From Thecaphora thlaspeos (taxonomy: Eukaryota > Basidiomycota > Ustilaginomycetes > Urocystidales > Glomosporiaceae): 64,000 nt of DNA. The stretch covers positions 372,001 to 436,000 of the forward strand of contig UWYS01000019.1 of NCBI GenBank assembly GCA_900291925.1, written 5' to 3'. The notes below the pieces were generated by a model. That model made no database searches. It saw nothing but the letters and a program-made list of their open reading frames with translations, and was not told the DNA's origin. The position numbers and the translations under genes were made by a program. Below are positions 54,608 to 64,000 of this stretch, piece by piece (within the stretch, counting starts at the first letter, position 1; every line of letters begins with the position of its first letter).

Positions 54608-56938
54608 TCAAGCGCGGGATGCAAGAACTGGCAAGGCAGCGGCGGCGAAGCGCTCGGCGTCAGCGTCCATTGAGGGACTGTAGGCTGCGTTGCGGCTACG
54701 CCTCCTCTCGCTGCTGCTGCTGCCGCTGCCGCCGCGACCGATGGCCTCACTGGGCTGGAAGAATGCGGCCGTGCTGGCGCTCGTCGGGATCTGGTCACTG
54801 GCGTCACCGGAAGGACGGTATCCAGACTTCGAGAAAAAGCCTGACCCCGCCTCGGCGGCCGCTCGACGGGACGCAAAGCTGGCCAGACCGGCGCTGAGGG
54901 CGATCAGCAGCGTGAAGAAGATCGAGGGCAGCAGCAACGACAGCGGAGGCCGCGGGGGCATGCGCGGGGTCGACGACGGCCTGGGTCCAGCATCGCGGGC
55001 GGCGCGGTTGCCGCGCGACGCCGCAGAGGCGCGATCGGCTCCGGCGTCCGAACCGGGTGGGATGCCGAAAGCCTCGAAGACGGACTTGGGAACAACCCTG
55101 AACGCCACCGCAGAAGCGCCGGCAAAGGCCACGTCGACAGGCCACACGAAGTGCGATCGCGCTCGCTGCTTTTGGCCAGGAGGCGAGGGCGAAGGGATGT
55201 CATAACCGTTGGCCGTCGTCGTCATCTCGGGCCCACCAGGGACTGCGGCCGTCCTTTGCGGCTGAGGTCGGCTCGCCGCGGGCGTCTCGGAGACCAGCAT
55301 CTTGATGCCCCAGGAGACGGTGGCCTTGATGTTCTTGCGTGCGGTGCCGGCGGCCGAGCCGACCTTATGCGTCCTGAGCGCCAGGTCATCCCAGGCGGTT
55401 AAGAGATAGCCGGCCGCCAGGAAGCACGCCAGCGATACGAGCGTGATGCTCGAGATGCTGAGGAACAGCGTCAAGTGAAAAACCGGCCGCAGCGGGGCCG
55501 AGAGCTGGCGGGTCAGCGTGACGGCCAGGTTCCCTGCTGTGGCGAGCTGATTCTGTGCCACGTTGAGGCTATCGAGCAGGGCGAGGTCGGGAATTGAAGC
55601 AATGCGGCCATGGCTCGTCGGCCGCGAGACTGGAGTGGCGGTGCCCGACGAACCGGCCGTAGCAGGGCCATCGAAATGCATCGAGCCGCGGCGACTGACG
55701 GGAGCCGAGAAGCTCGACGAGCGACGGTCGATGCCGGACCTCACACCGTGCCTCGACCTTCGGGTGCTATTGGATCGCGAGGCGAAGCCCTCAAAGGCGC
55801 CGTAGGGGTCGCGCGCCTGCTGGCGCTCAAAAGCAAAGGCGGGCTGTGATGTCGGCAGCGAGTGGCGCTTCGCTGCAGCCCGGGCGGTGCTGCGCATGTC
55901 TCCGTTGAAGCTGACGTGCCGGCTGCGATCAGACACGGGCGCGTCCACCAGCCCGCTGGGCTCATAAATCGACTCAACCCCGTCCTTTGTGCGATCAAAG
56001 TGCGAGCGGAGTATCGTCGGAGGTGTGAAGCTCTGGCTCGACCGGACGGTCGCCGTCATACTGACAGTGCGGCTGTGGCGGGTTGTGGTTGTAGTGGTGG
56101 TGGTGCTGGAGCGGTCATCGGACTCGTCGTTGGAGCTGACCTCGGGCGTGTCCGACAGCGTCGGCGAGACGAAGCCGCTGTATGCAAAGTGCCGCAGGTG
56201 GGCGTCGTGTGCGCTCTTCTTGCCGGCCGCCTTCGACGACGGCGCGATCGACGTGGCAGTGGGATCGAAGCCGAGTCCGAGTTCGTCTTCGCTCATAACC
56301 CTCAGCCGCCGCGACGAGCCGGAGCGCGACGAGAAGCGCGACGACTGGTTACGTGACAGGCTCGACCAGGTGCGGTCTTCCCTCAGCATAGCATCGAGGT
56401 CGTCGTAGTGACCAAGGATCGAGGTCCGGCCGCCGGGGCTCTGTTCTTCTAAGTGGCTTGCATTTTCGTCGCTCGAGTTGTCCGCGCTGGCGCTGGCGCT
56501 ACTCGATCTGTTGCTCTTGTCAGAAGTGCGCTGACGGACGGCGTCGCCCTTGTCGAGCTCCGAGAAGCCCTTCCAAACCTTGCGTTCGGAAGGAGTCGCG
56601 CCCGCCAAGGGTGCCTTGAACCGCCTCACCGCCGATGAAGACGATGGAGTCGACCGCGGCTCTGTCGAGATCTGCGCGCGCCTCAGGCGTTCGGCCAGCT
56701 GGCCCGGCGGCAGGACGTGCTCCCACCACTGATCGCTTGGTATCGAAGCTGTGTGCGTGCCCGTGGCCGAGCCGGACGACGGAAAGCTGTAGACGGCGTA
56801 ATTGTCGCCTTCAGACGACCTGCCGGCGTAGTGACCGATCTTATACGCCGACTCCTTGGTCCAGGCCGTTTGGGACGATGATGGCGAGGATCGAGGCGTA
56901 GTCGCTGCCGTCTGCTGGGCAGAGCTCGAAATGGGCAT
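54608..56938 (-). CDS. Serine-rich protein with two membrane segments, function unknown
   Basis: A single coding exon of 776 aa. Residues 1-500 are Ser/Thr/Arg-rich and look disordered, with many possible phosphosites and a short run of Thr near 285. Two hydrophobic segments stand out: FHLTLFLSISSITLVSLACF plus LAAGYLL near 505-535, and LSLLLPSIFFTLLIALSAGL near 685-705. The sequence between them includes a Pro/Gln-rich part and VFEAFGIPPGSDA. I do not recognise a family. The topology (long N-terminal tail, two helices, short tail) would suit an ER or nuclear-envelope protein, but that is inference. Start set at 56938 (MPISSSAQQ); the frame is open further upstream, but a donor there suggests a spliced leader. 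Confidence 0.6.
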   Translation of the reverse strand: MPISSSAQQTAATTPRSSPSSSQTAWTKESAYKIGHYAGRSSEGDNYAVYSFPSSGSATGTHTASIPSDQWWEHVLPPGQLAERLRRAQISTEPRSTPSSSSAVRRFKAPLAGATPSERKVWKGFSELDKGDAVRQRTSDKSNRSSSASASADNSSDENASHLEEQSPGGRTSILGHYDDLDAMLREDRTWSSLSRNQSSRFSSRSGSSRRLRVMSEDELGLGFDPTATSIAPSSKAAGKKSAHDAHLRHFAYSGFVSPTLSDTPEVSSNDESDDRSSTTTTTTTTRHSRTVSMTATVRSSQSFTPPTILRSHFDRTKDGVESIYEPSGLVDAPVSDRSRHVSFNGDMRSTARAAAKRHSLPTSQPAFAFERQQARDPYGAFEGFASRSNSTRRSRHGVRSGIDRRSSSFSAPVSRRGSMHFDGPATAGSSGTATPVSRPTSHGRIASIPDLALLDSLNVAQNQLATAGNLAVTLTRQLSAPLRPVFHLTLFLSISSITLVSLACFLAAGYLLTAWDDLALRTHKVGSAAGTARKNIKATVSWGIKMLVSETPAASRPQPQRTAAVPGGPEMTTTANGYDIPSPSPPGQKQRARSHFVWPVDVAFAGASAVAFRVVPKSVFEAFGIPPGSDAGADRASAASRGNRAARDAGPRPSSTPRMPPRPPLSLLLPSIFFTLLIALSAGLASFASRRAAAEAGSGFFSKSGYRPSGDASDQIPTSASTAAFFQPSEAIGRGGSGSSSSERRRSRNAAYSPSMDADAERFAAAALPVLASRA

Positions 56939-59900
56939 CGTAGATCGCGACAGGAGTTGGCGCGTCGCAGGAGCAGCTGAGAGCGCGGACGGGACGAGTT
57001 GAGCGGCTGGCGGCGGAAGGAGTGCGCAGGTGTTGTTGAGGTCGTTAGAAGGTGGCGAGATGGAGAACGTCGAGAAGCAGGAGAACAGAAGGGCAGGAAG
57101 GCGAAACGCGGGCGTTAGCAGCGATGAAGAAAGCGGGTTCGCTTGCGTTGAAGAGGAAGTCGGGCCGGCCCGGCTGATACTCACAAATCTGTAGAGCTGC
57201 ACGGGGTCCGAGGCCTTCCTACGTAGCCTGGCTCGCCAGGAGTAGTGCGCGCAGCTCAAAGGCTAGGGAACCGGCGCAAGTCGAGGTCGCTCGAGACGTC
57301 GATGGGCAGCGTGGCGGCAAGGGCATGAGTGGTTGCCTGATGGCACAACGTAGGTGAGGTGGCGAGAAGTCGAAAGGTCCCAGCGAGAGATGCGTTAGCG
57401 TTGAGAGGAAGGCAAGGACTCGGGACGGTCCTCTGGGCGAAGCGTTCTGCTCGCGGGGGAGACGATGCTGCAGCGTGTACGAGATCTGAGCGAGGCTGAT
57501 CTGTCGCAACGTCGGAGCAGGTCGGGTGTGCGAGCGCTAAGTCGGAGGTATGCTTGACGTGACAAAGAGTGGTAGTTTTGGCGGAAAGACAGGCCGCCCG
57601 GTGTTCGGTGTTGAAAGCTGCTGCTGATGATGAGCGGAGCGACGGCGTGTGACGTCGTCGTTGGGTGTGATTGTTGGTGATGCAGAGAGAAAGGCCTATG
57701 ATGAACCGAGAGGCGGGTGCGAGCTATGGATTGCCGCAGGGGCGTAGACAGGTAGCCTGTCGAAGAGAGCGTGCGTCGTAACAATGTGAGTCGTCGTCGC
57801 TTGGCTGTGGCCGAGCACGAAGGCGTGACAGGTGCAAAGGACGGCCAGGGTCGGGCGCGATCGGGAAAGCGCTGGAAGTCGAGGTGGTGCTGGGGGAGAC
57901 GGCGGGTGTGGCGGACTATAGGGTCGAAAAGATGCGATGAAAGGCAAGAGGCGGGACTGTCGCAGATCGGACTCTTCCGGGCTATCCCGACGAGGTGCTT
58001 GGAGGCGGGTGGCGGCTGGCGGCGGCTGACAAGGTGTGGCGGGGCGGAGCGGAGCGTTGGCAGGTGGGCTCGGGGTGTTGCGAGGGCGCATGTAGTAAGC
58101 CGAGCTAGCAAGCGCTAACACGAGGGTGTGGTGAAGTGAATGGCATCATGAAGCGAAGGGAGGCGCGGATGCCAGCAAGCTTGCCTTGTCTTGTCAGTCT
58201 GTGCTTCCCAGGGCGCTGTAGAAATCTTTGATTAGAGGGTGGAGAGAGGGTTAGGGTTACATCGGCTAATCGGAAGCTCCAGGGAAGGCGGGCGGAGGCG
58301 GGACAGCCGGACAGCCGCAACGGCGCGCCAGCACCCGCGGGCATGGTCGCGCTCTGTGTGTACGTACATACCAGACACGCACCGGACCCTCTTTCTCGCC
58401 TCCTTCCGCCCCTGTCGGCGCTCGTTCCGAGGAGCCGTTCAAGAGGCCAGCTGTGTGACCTGCCAGCCTCGCGGCCGGAGATGCCGAAGCAGGCCGGCCG
58501 CTTTAGACCGCAAAACAAGGGAGGCCCTGGCCACGAAGGCGCAAGAGAGGGGGCGTGGGCACGCTATAACCCGACATGACGACGAACGATAAGGCAGGCA
58601 GGCGAACACGCCGGGGTCTTCAGTACGGGCGCCCCGGGGCTGTGGCGAACTGAAAGTTTGCAAACCCTCCCCGTCGTCGACAGGAAGGGCGAGCAAGCGA
58701 CTTGGCAAGGCCGGCGGGCAAGCCCCAGAACATGGAATCTTGGATATTTTCCTTGCCCGCGCTTGCCGGCTGTTGTGTCAAGAAGACGAGGACGAGGCTA
58801 GAGGCTAGGGTGTGTGAAAAGCGTGGCGTGCGTATGTCGGCCTGGAGCCAGTAAGTAGGCTGGTGGGCTTGGAGCGTGAATGGACGTCTCGGAAGGCCGT
58901 CTCTGGCCGCTTTCCCCTCGCCTGTGCCCTCCCACGGGTTCTTCTTGGCTGCTGCTGCATGCACGCGTGCATCCGCCTTAGACTGCCTCGTTCCTCGGCC
59001 GCCTTCGAGGCCGAACCCCTTCGCAAGGTCTTTCACCATCTCGCACTCGCACTTCGCGGACAAGCTTACATCCAACAGGCAGGACCGACCCGCGCTTCTC
59101 CCGCGGCCTGTCAACGTCGCAAAAATCAACGAGATCCACTACTCACCTCCTTCCTCTTACCGACCGTTCCTTCCTCCGGCCACCGCGAGCGTCTACAGTA
59201 TGCTCCACTACTCAGACTGTACAGTATCACTGGGTCTGCCGGCACTGTTTATGATACGACGCTGTTTGACCAGACGAGCGAGGATGAGGTAAGTGCTCGG
59301 TTGCAGGGAGCTGGCTCCTCGTCGTTGTTGTTCGAGTACTCACTTGTCGTCGGGAGGGTCGAAGCAAGAAAGAAATTTTCTTCTGCCACAGGATCAAGCT
59401 AAGGAGCCTTTTGATCGGAAAGAGAGCTTCGAGGCGTGGGCCCACAACGTAGAAACCTCGCCGCGCTGCAACAGGTCTCAAGAAGGGCCTTCGCGCGGTA
59501 TTCGAAGCTGAGCTGCCTGTCAAAGCGAGGCTTTGCTTCACTCCACGCAGCCTTGAACGTGTCCCTCTCGCCGCAGTGCGAGGCCAATCCGGCCTCCGAG
59601 CCGGACCGTAAGGACCAAGCGAGGCGAGGTCTGGACGCGACGCCGCTCTCACCTCTCCGCATCGCTTTGACTCGCTCCTCTTGCTTGGCATGCGACCAGA
59701 CAGACGCACTCGGACACCACGGATCACAGCAAGCCAGTACAAGGTACATGACGGACGATCCGGTACAAAAACTCCGTGTACGACTGCATGGCCTCCGAGC
59801 GCACCAACGGAGGCCTCAGTCCACACCAACCGAGGGCTTAGTCCAGTCTCCACACCCATGGCGCCTCGCGATGATTAAACTCATATTCACAATGGTCGCA

Positions 59901-62232
59901 ATGCGGACAACCATCGGTCGTCCCTCTTTGTCGCAACGCGGACCAGGATGTCGTCTGTTTCTGCTAGGTATCAACTCGACGTAGCGCTTGGGCCCTCGCG
60001 CCCTGGCTCGCATGCCGCGACATTTGTTCCCATGCAGGCAGATGCGGCATCAACGACGGCGGAGAAGAATTAAGGCGTAACTTATGCCGCGCCATCCCAG
60101 CCACCTCTAGAGCATCCTGCTCGGAATTTCACGATGCCCCATTGGCACCTTGATGACGAGCGTGCGTGCGTGTATGTACAGACAGGACCGAGCGGGGTCT
60201 GCTTGCGGGGAGGCCGGGGAAGACTGCTCGACCTTGCGCCCTAATCGGGCTCAGCTACGTCCTTAGTCCTTTCGCCGGGCCTCGGTTCGTGTCGGGAGCC
60301 CGAGCGTAGTCCTCGTAAGTACAACGTGATCGATGGCGGTGTCGACCCCTTCGGCGGTGGACGCTGATCTAGAATCCCACGCACCGCGATCGCATCGACC
60401 GTGTCCTTCTCCCCTTTGATTCCCTTCAAGGCTTAGGCGACGTATTGGTGAGATCTGAGCAAGTACATACCGCTCCGCACTGGCAGAGCAGCCTCGTCAA
60501 ACATTCAACCATCGTGCTCTCTCGCACTCTCGTCCTATCGCATCACATTCTGGACTTCGGCAAAAGGGAGCGACCGACCGGCCTCGGGGCCCCGGCTTCT
60601 CTCTTGTCCGTACACAGAGGACATCGTATCGGTCTGGGCCCTCTAAACAGCGCCACTTTCCTGCCTTCGGTGACGCTCAGCAGCAGGGGCGAGCATGATG
60701 CCACAACTTCGAAAATGTGAGGGCTGCCGAATGTGGAACTCTTTGTGTCTGCGAGGTTGGAGCAATGAGGACCGAACGACTCTACGGCGACATCGCATGG
60801 CGATCGGAACGACAAGGCCGGTTCTTCCTTCCCGGAAGATGACTCCCCGAGCGAGCTGGTAGCCTCGCTGTCGCTCATACTTTACAGCCAGCCCATGGCC
60901 TTCTACCGTACAGACTGCAGAAGTACGTGTGCACAGGGACTTCCGTCAGTGTGCCTTCATCTATCTGACATTTCGCTCACTGCGAGACCCTTGCGGGAAG
61001 ACCGGAAGATCGAGGGAGACGGCAGCACGTTTTCGGCTTCGACGCGTCGGGCTGTCGAGAGCATCGCCAAGATCGGCCGGAAGACCCTTCCAGGGGAGGC
61101 GCGCGGAGGTCGTCCTGATGTTCCGAGCTGTGCCGTTATCATCTGATCCCTCCGCCATCCACCGGCATCGCATCAATCGATTGCTTCTTGAACACGTCGA
61201 AGCCCTTCCTTGCTCTTCGACAGATCGCAAGGGTCAGATTAGGAGGAAGTTGACGATAGGATGCCGCGCAGCTCGGGAAGTCGCCTACTGTAGAACCCGC
61301 TTCGTCTCGGCATTGCCATCTCGTCTTGCCTCTGATCGGTACCTTATCTCAAGGCGGTTGGTGGAGACTTGAAACTTCGCTATCGAACAAAAGTCACAAT
61401 CGGATGGGGGCAGTTGCTTTCGAGGCATGAAGGTTGCAGCAACATTGTGAGTAGTGGCCACAGTCATCTGCGAAGCAGAAGATGGTAGCGAGACCGGACA
61501 TCCTGGAACCGTTCAGAGGTTGCCTCCAGACATGTGGATTTGTGTCGACATCGCCGCCGATGTCTCGAGACGTCGGCTGGCGTCCGCAGCACGCAACGTC
61601 GACAATCTCGCACTTCTCCGTTGCGACCGTACTACCAACGTTTATCGCACGCCTTTCCGATACATATCTCTGAACGTCTTGCCCACACCTGAACAGACAC
61701 ATGGCAGCTGACGTCACACTTGTTCAGCTTGCTGAATCATGCTCGCTCCATCGGAACATATGTAGCTGACGGCTCACAGCAAGTGCAGATCCGAGAACAG
61801 TCGATGTGGTGGTGAGGCTGAGCTACGGCGAGACCGGTCGGGACGTCGCGCGAGGACTGAGTTTTGACGGCGGACAGATGGGATCGTCTACCTCTCTCAA
61901 CAGTCCTCTTTGGACAGCTACAAACGCAACACCAGCAAAGCTGTGGAGATCTTTCAGCTGCTCGCTCGGAGAATGGACTACATCAAGCCTCGAGGGTCTC
62001 CGAGCTTCCAGATCGTCCTTGCGAAGTCAGAATGATGATCTCGCACGTCGAGCGATCGTTAATCTTCGCTCCTTTTCTCTTGTTACGACAGCTCTTCTGT
62101 AGACGTCGTTTGTCGTTCTGGACCAGAAAGATCCAGCCTCCGTTCCGCTCCCTTGGTCGTTAAGCAAACCTCTGGATCCGGTCGACCGAGTTTGATACGA
62201 CATTGTATTGCATCGTAACACCACCCACATCT
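56939..62232. other. 5.3-kb gene-poor region
   Basis: Contains the leader of the membrane-protein gene at its left end. No recognised domain, RNA gene or transposon follows. Codon bias typical of the window's genes is absent and base composition looks more even than in the flanking genes. The longest ATG-started candidate is on the minus strand at 60878..60543 (111 aa, MSDSEATSSLGESSSGKEEP at the start, one Cys-Pro-Leu-Cys near the end); it has no known relatives I can name. Three TACAGTA/TACTGTA words occur (59194, 59220, 61286). Confidence 0.4.
56977..57184 (-). other. Inferred 5' leader intron of the membrane-protein gene
   Basis: On the minus strand a donor GTGAGT (57184..57179) and an acceptor CTCTCAG (ending 56977), with CTAAC near 57046 between them, lie just before the ATG at 56938. 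This would explain why the frame stays open upstream without looking coding. Inference only. Confidence 0.35.
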
Positions 62233-63299
62233 TTAAGCGCGCTGCCACCTCGACTCGAGCTCCATGATGCTAACCTCGTCGCCGGCCTATCGTTCATCGG
62301 GGTGGCGCAAGACAGAGGGTGAGGAGCATCGCGTCAGCTAGTCGGCAAAAGGGGGGCAGAGCAGCCGGGACTTATGAAGTCAGACAAACCTTTTCATCGT
62401 AGTCCATCCACTCCTTACCATCGTCAAACTCGACGGCGTCAAAGACGGTCTTCGAAGAGAGGCCCTTGCACGTCCATGTTCCCTGTACGGTTCGTAAGCG
62501 TACCAGACCAGCGATTATCAACATCCATAACGCAGCGCAGAGTATAGAGGGCAGAGGGGATGCGGAAAAGGAGGCCGGAACGTACCTGCGGGCTGAATTC
62601 GACGGGTTCGAGACCGCGGAACTCGAGGATGCACAGCGTCTGGAACTCGGCGCCCGATTCTTCGTTGGCTTCAATAGGACGGTAGAGGGGTGCCTTGGCT
62701 GTCGGCTCGTCGAACTCTGAGTAACAGAGTGTAAGAGCGCAGGAAGAAGGGTGGTGAGCGTCCTTATCCTTCTTCGGGAGAGGAGACGGTGAACTCGAGG
62801 GGAAGTACAGGAGAAGACGTACTAGCAGATGACTCCTTCTTGCAGAACTGTTGGAAACGAGGCCAGGAAGGTGGAGCTACCGTCTCGTCAGCGTCCTCAA
62901 ACCCAATTCCACAGTGCCTCCCATCTCCGACTCCTCAAGTCTTCCAGCCTCGTCAGAAGGGTATCGTATCCCATCGAAGAACTGGCAGTCACTCACGTTA
63001 CAGCTCATGACGAGGTTCGCGGTTCCCCTTCCCTTTTGCAGGTCCTTGTCGTCGAAAGGCGTGACGCCAATCGTCTTGGGGTGGACCTCGTGGCAAGAGG
63101 TACATTTCGTCTTGATCATCAGCGTGTAGTCTCCATCGCTCGGCAGGAGGGAGGTGACGTTGTTGAACTGCGCGCGTAGTTGAAGGGCGAATTTCTGGAC
63201 ATGGCAGAAGGGTAGACGAGGAGAGAAGGCGTGGTGTCAGGGAGGAGCGAAGAAGAGGAGAGGTAAGTAAGGAACGTGTTGGAGGGGACGTACCGGCAT
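62233..63299 (-). CDS. CXXC zinc-binding protein, UPF0587/CZIB family
   Basis: Six exons: 63299..63294 (coding part only 6 nt, Met-Pro), 63194..62997, 62847..62823 (25 nt), 62716..62586, 62482..62390 and 62286..62233, giving 168 aa, the family's normal size. The assembled start MPKFALQLRAQFNNVTSLLP is typical. Zinc ligands are C33TSC36, followed by HEVHPK, and C67NFC70, the second pair formed across intron 2. Then ECR-like FRGLEPVEF and the end DYDEKAGDEVSIMELES and RWQRA are family blocks. CZIB proteins are conserved small eukaryotic zinc proteins; the human one has been linked to metallochaperone-type zinc handling, and the fungal role is not established. All junctions are GT-AG. Confidence 0.92.
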
Positions 63300-63804
63300 G
63301 TTGGCTGTAGTGTTGTAATGGATGTCGGAGGAATAAAGTCGGTGCAAAGCAACACGGATGACCGAAGACAAGAAGATAGCACAGAAAGCGGACGATGGCG
63401 GGGAACGCAGAAAAAGTGGAGGCTTGGCCCCTGCTTTTTCCTGTCGCGCGACACAGCGTCTATCCCTTCCTCGTAATCCTTCGACGACAATTGACGACGG
63501 CGACATGCTCGCTCTGCTCTGGGATCAAGCGTGGGACAAGGTTGCGTGTGGACCGAACAGAGATCAGATTACACAGGATGTGACTATGTGAACGAACGAG
63601 TGTGCGGATGAACGAATGTACGATTTGTGCAGTGCGGGTTAGAAGCAGCTCTCATCGTTTGGGAGGGGGTAGAGCTAGCTAAAACGTGGCCTGCAACTGG
63701 GCTCAAGGAGTCAGAATGAACGAAGGTATGGTTAGCATAGCATACAGCATCTTTCGACCCCACGCAATGGAATATTGCGAGGGGATCGCTTCGCCATCGA
63801 TTCA
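63300..63804. other. Intergenic upstream of the CZIB gene
   Basis: 505 nt that should hold the CZIB promoter and, if the next feature is real, the 3' UTR of the neighbouring gene. No motif stands out. Confidence 0.4.
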
Positions 63805-64000
63805 CTATGCCTCGGTAACGGCCAGCGACGTGTGGCGCGACGTGGGCGTGGCGGTGTTGAGCGCAAAGGGTGGTGTCATCCTCTTTGCAGACTCGAATTC
63901 GTCTTCTTTGATCAGAGTGCTCTGCCTCGAGGATGCCGAAACGTTGAGCTGAAGTCCGTCTTCTCGAACTTGCTCATTTACCGCTGCATAGAGGTTGCCC
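63805..64000 (-). CDS. Possible 3' end of a further gene (partial)
   Basis: From the window edge the minus strand is open for 64 codons to TAG at 63807..63805 (NLYAAVNEQVREDGLQLNVS, later ESAKRMTPPFALNT, ending SLAVTEA). The composition is protein-like (mixed charged and small residues, no repeats), but no family is recognised. The real exon may start at a TATGCAG acceptor near 63989. Low confidence. Confidence 0.3.
   Translation of the reverse strand, partial: GNLYAAVNEQVREDGLQLNVSASSRQSTLIKEDEFESAKRMTPPFALNTATPTSRHTSLAVTEA

Noticed and set aside
57395..58111. 238-codon minus-strand frame
   Set aside because: No ATG at its start, and Ser/Arg/His/Pro composition typical of chance open frames in GC-rich leaders.
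1..64000. CRISPR arrays, prokaryotic operons, phage or plasmid genes
   Set aside because: All recognisable genes are intron-bearing or typical fungal nuclear genes; no regularly spaced repeats or bacterial gene organisation are present.

Overview
The window is nuclear DNA of a GC-rich basidiomycete fungus. Evidence: genes are split by short GT-AG introns (mostly 80-190 nt), proteins are typical fungal orthologues (Atg16, Arp5, Kes1, Ssn6, Vma13, kynureninase, Bni4-like), intron density is low, and codons prefer G/C in the third position. Intron number, gene spacing and protein style fit Ustilaginomycotina (smuts and relatives) best, but the species cannot be named from this. There is no prokaryotic, plasmid, phage or CRISPR content. 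I recognise no transposon with coding capacity and no tRNA or rRNA gene. Exon limits below were set by hand from splice signals, frame continuity and protein-family continuity. In every complete gene the exon lengths add up to a whole number of codons.

Layout. 0-5 kb: the 5' end of YPT7 (minus) diverges from ATG16 (plus), followed by ARP5. 5-10 kb: a long minus-strand gene reads through as cystathionine beta-lyase fused to mevalonate kinase. It diverges from an NTF2-like mRNA export gene (NXT1/MTR2 type), and the shared promoter contains a large inverted repeat. 10-20 kb (all minus): a short, probably ribonucleotide-reductase-inhibitor-like gene, KES1/OSH4 (7 coding exons), and a large Bni4-like protein. 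20-24.5 kb: no gene seen. 24.5-33 kb (minus): the SSN6/CYC8 TPR corepressor and mitochondrial ribosomal protein mL46. 33.8-41.4 kb: VMA13 (V-ATPase subunit H), kynureninase, glutathione synthetase (minus) and MED31. 41.6-48.4 kb (minus): an SLC35/TPT-type transporter and two unrelated short-chain dehydrogenases. 49.8-54 kb (plus): a GTPBP1-like translational GTPase and RRP1/NOP52. 54.6-57 kb (minus): a serine-rich protein with two membrane segments. 57-62 kb: no convincing gene. 62.2-63.3 kb (minus): a CZIB/UPF0587 zinc protein. The window ends in what may be the 3' end of another minus-strand gene.

The genes are mostly housekeeping and do not form one pathway or biosynthetic cluster. Local links are YPT7 and ATG16 (both needed for autophagy) sharing one divergent promoter, and GSH2 and MED31 sharing a promoter with a 28-unit pentamer array. 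The most unusual items are the lyase-mevalonate kinase fusion, the 57-bp-arm inverted repeat beside it, a 6-nt internal exon in YPT7, very short exons in the CZIB gene and one dehydrogenase, a possible peroxisomal tail on the other dehydrogenase, and a TACAGTA/TACTGTA word that recurs outside coding sequence.
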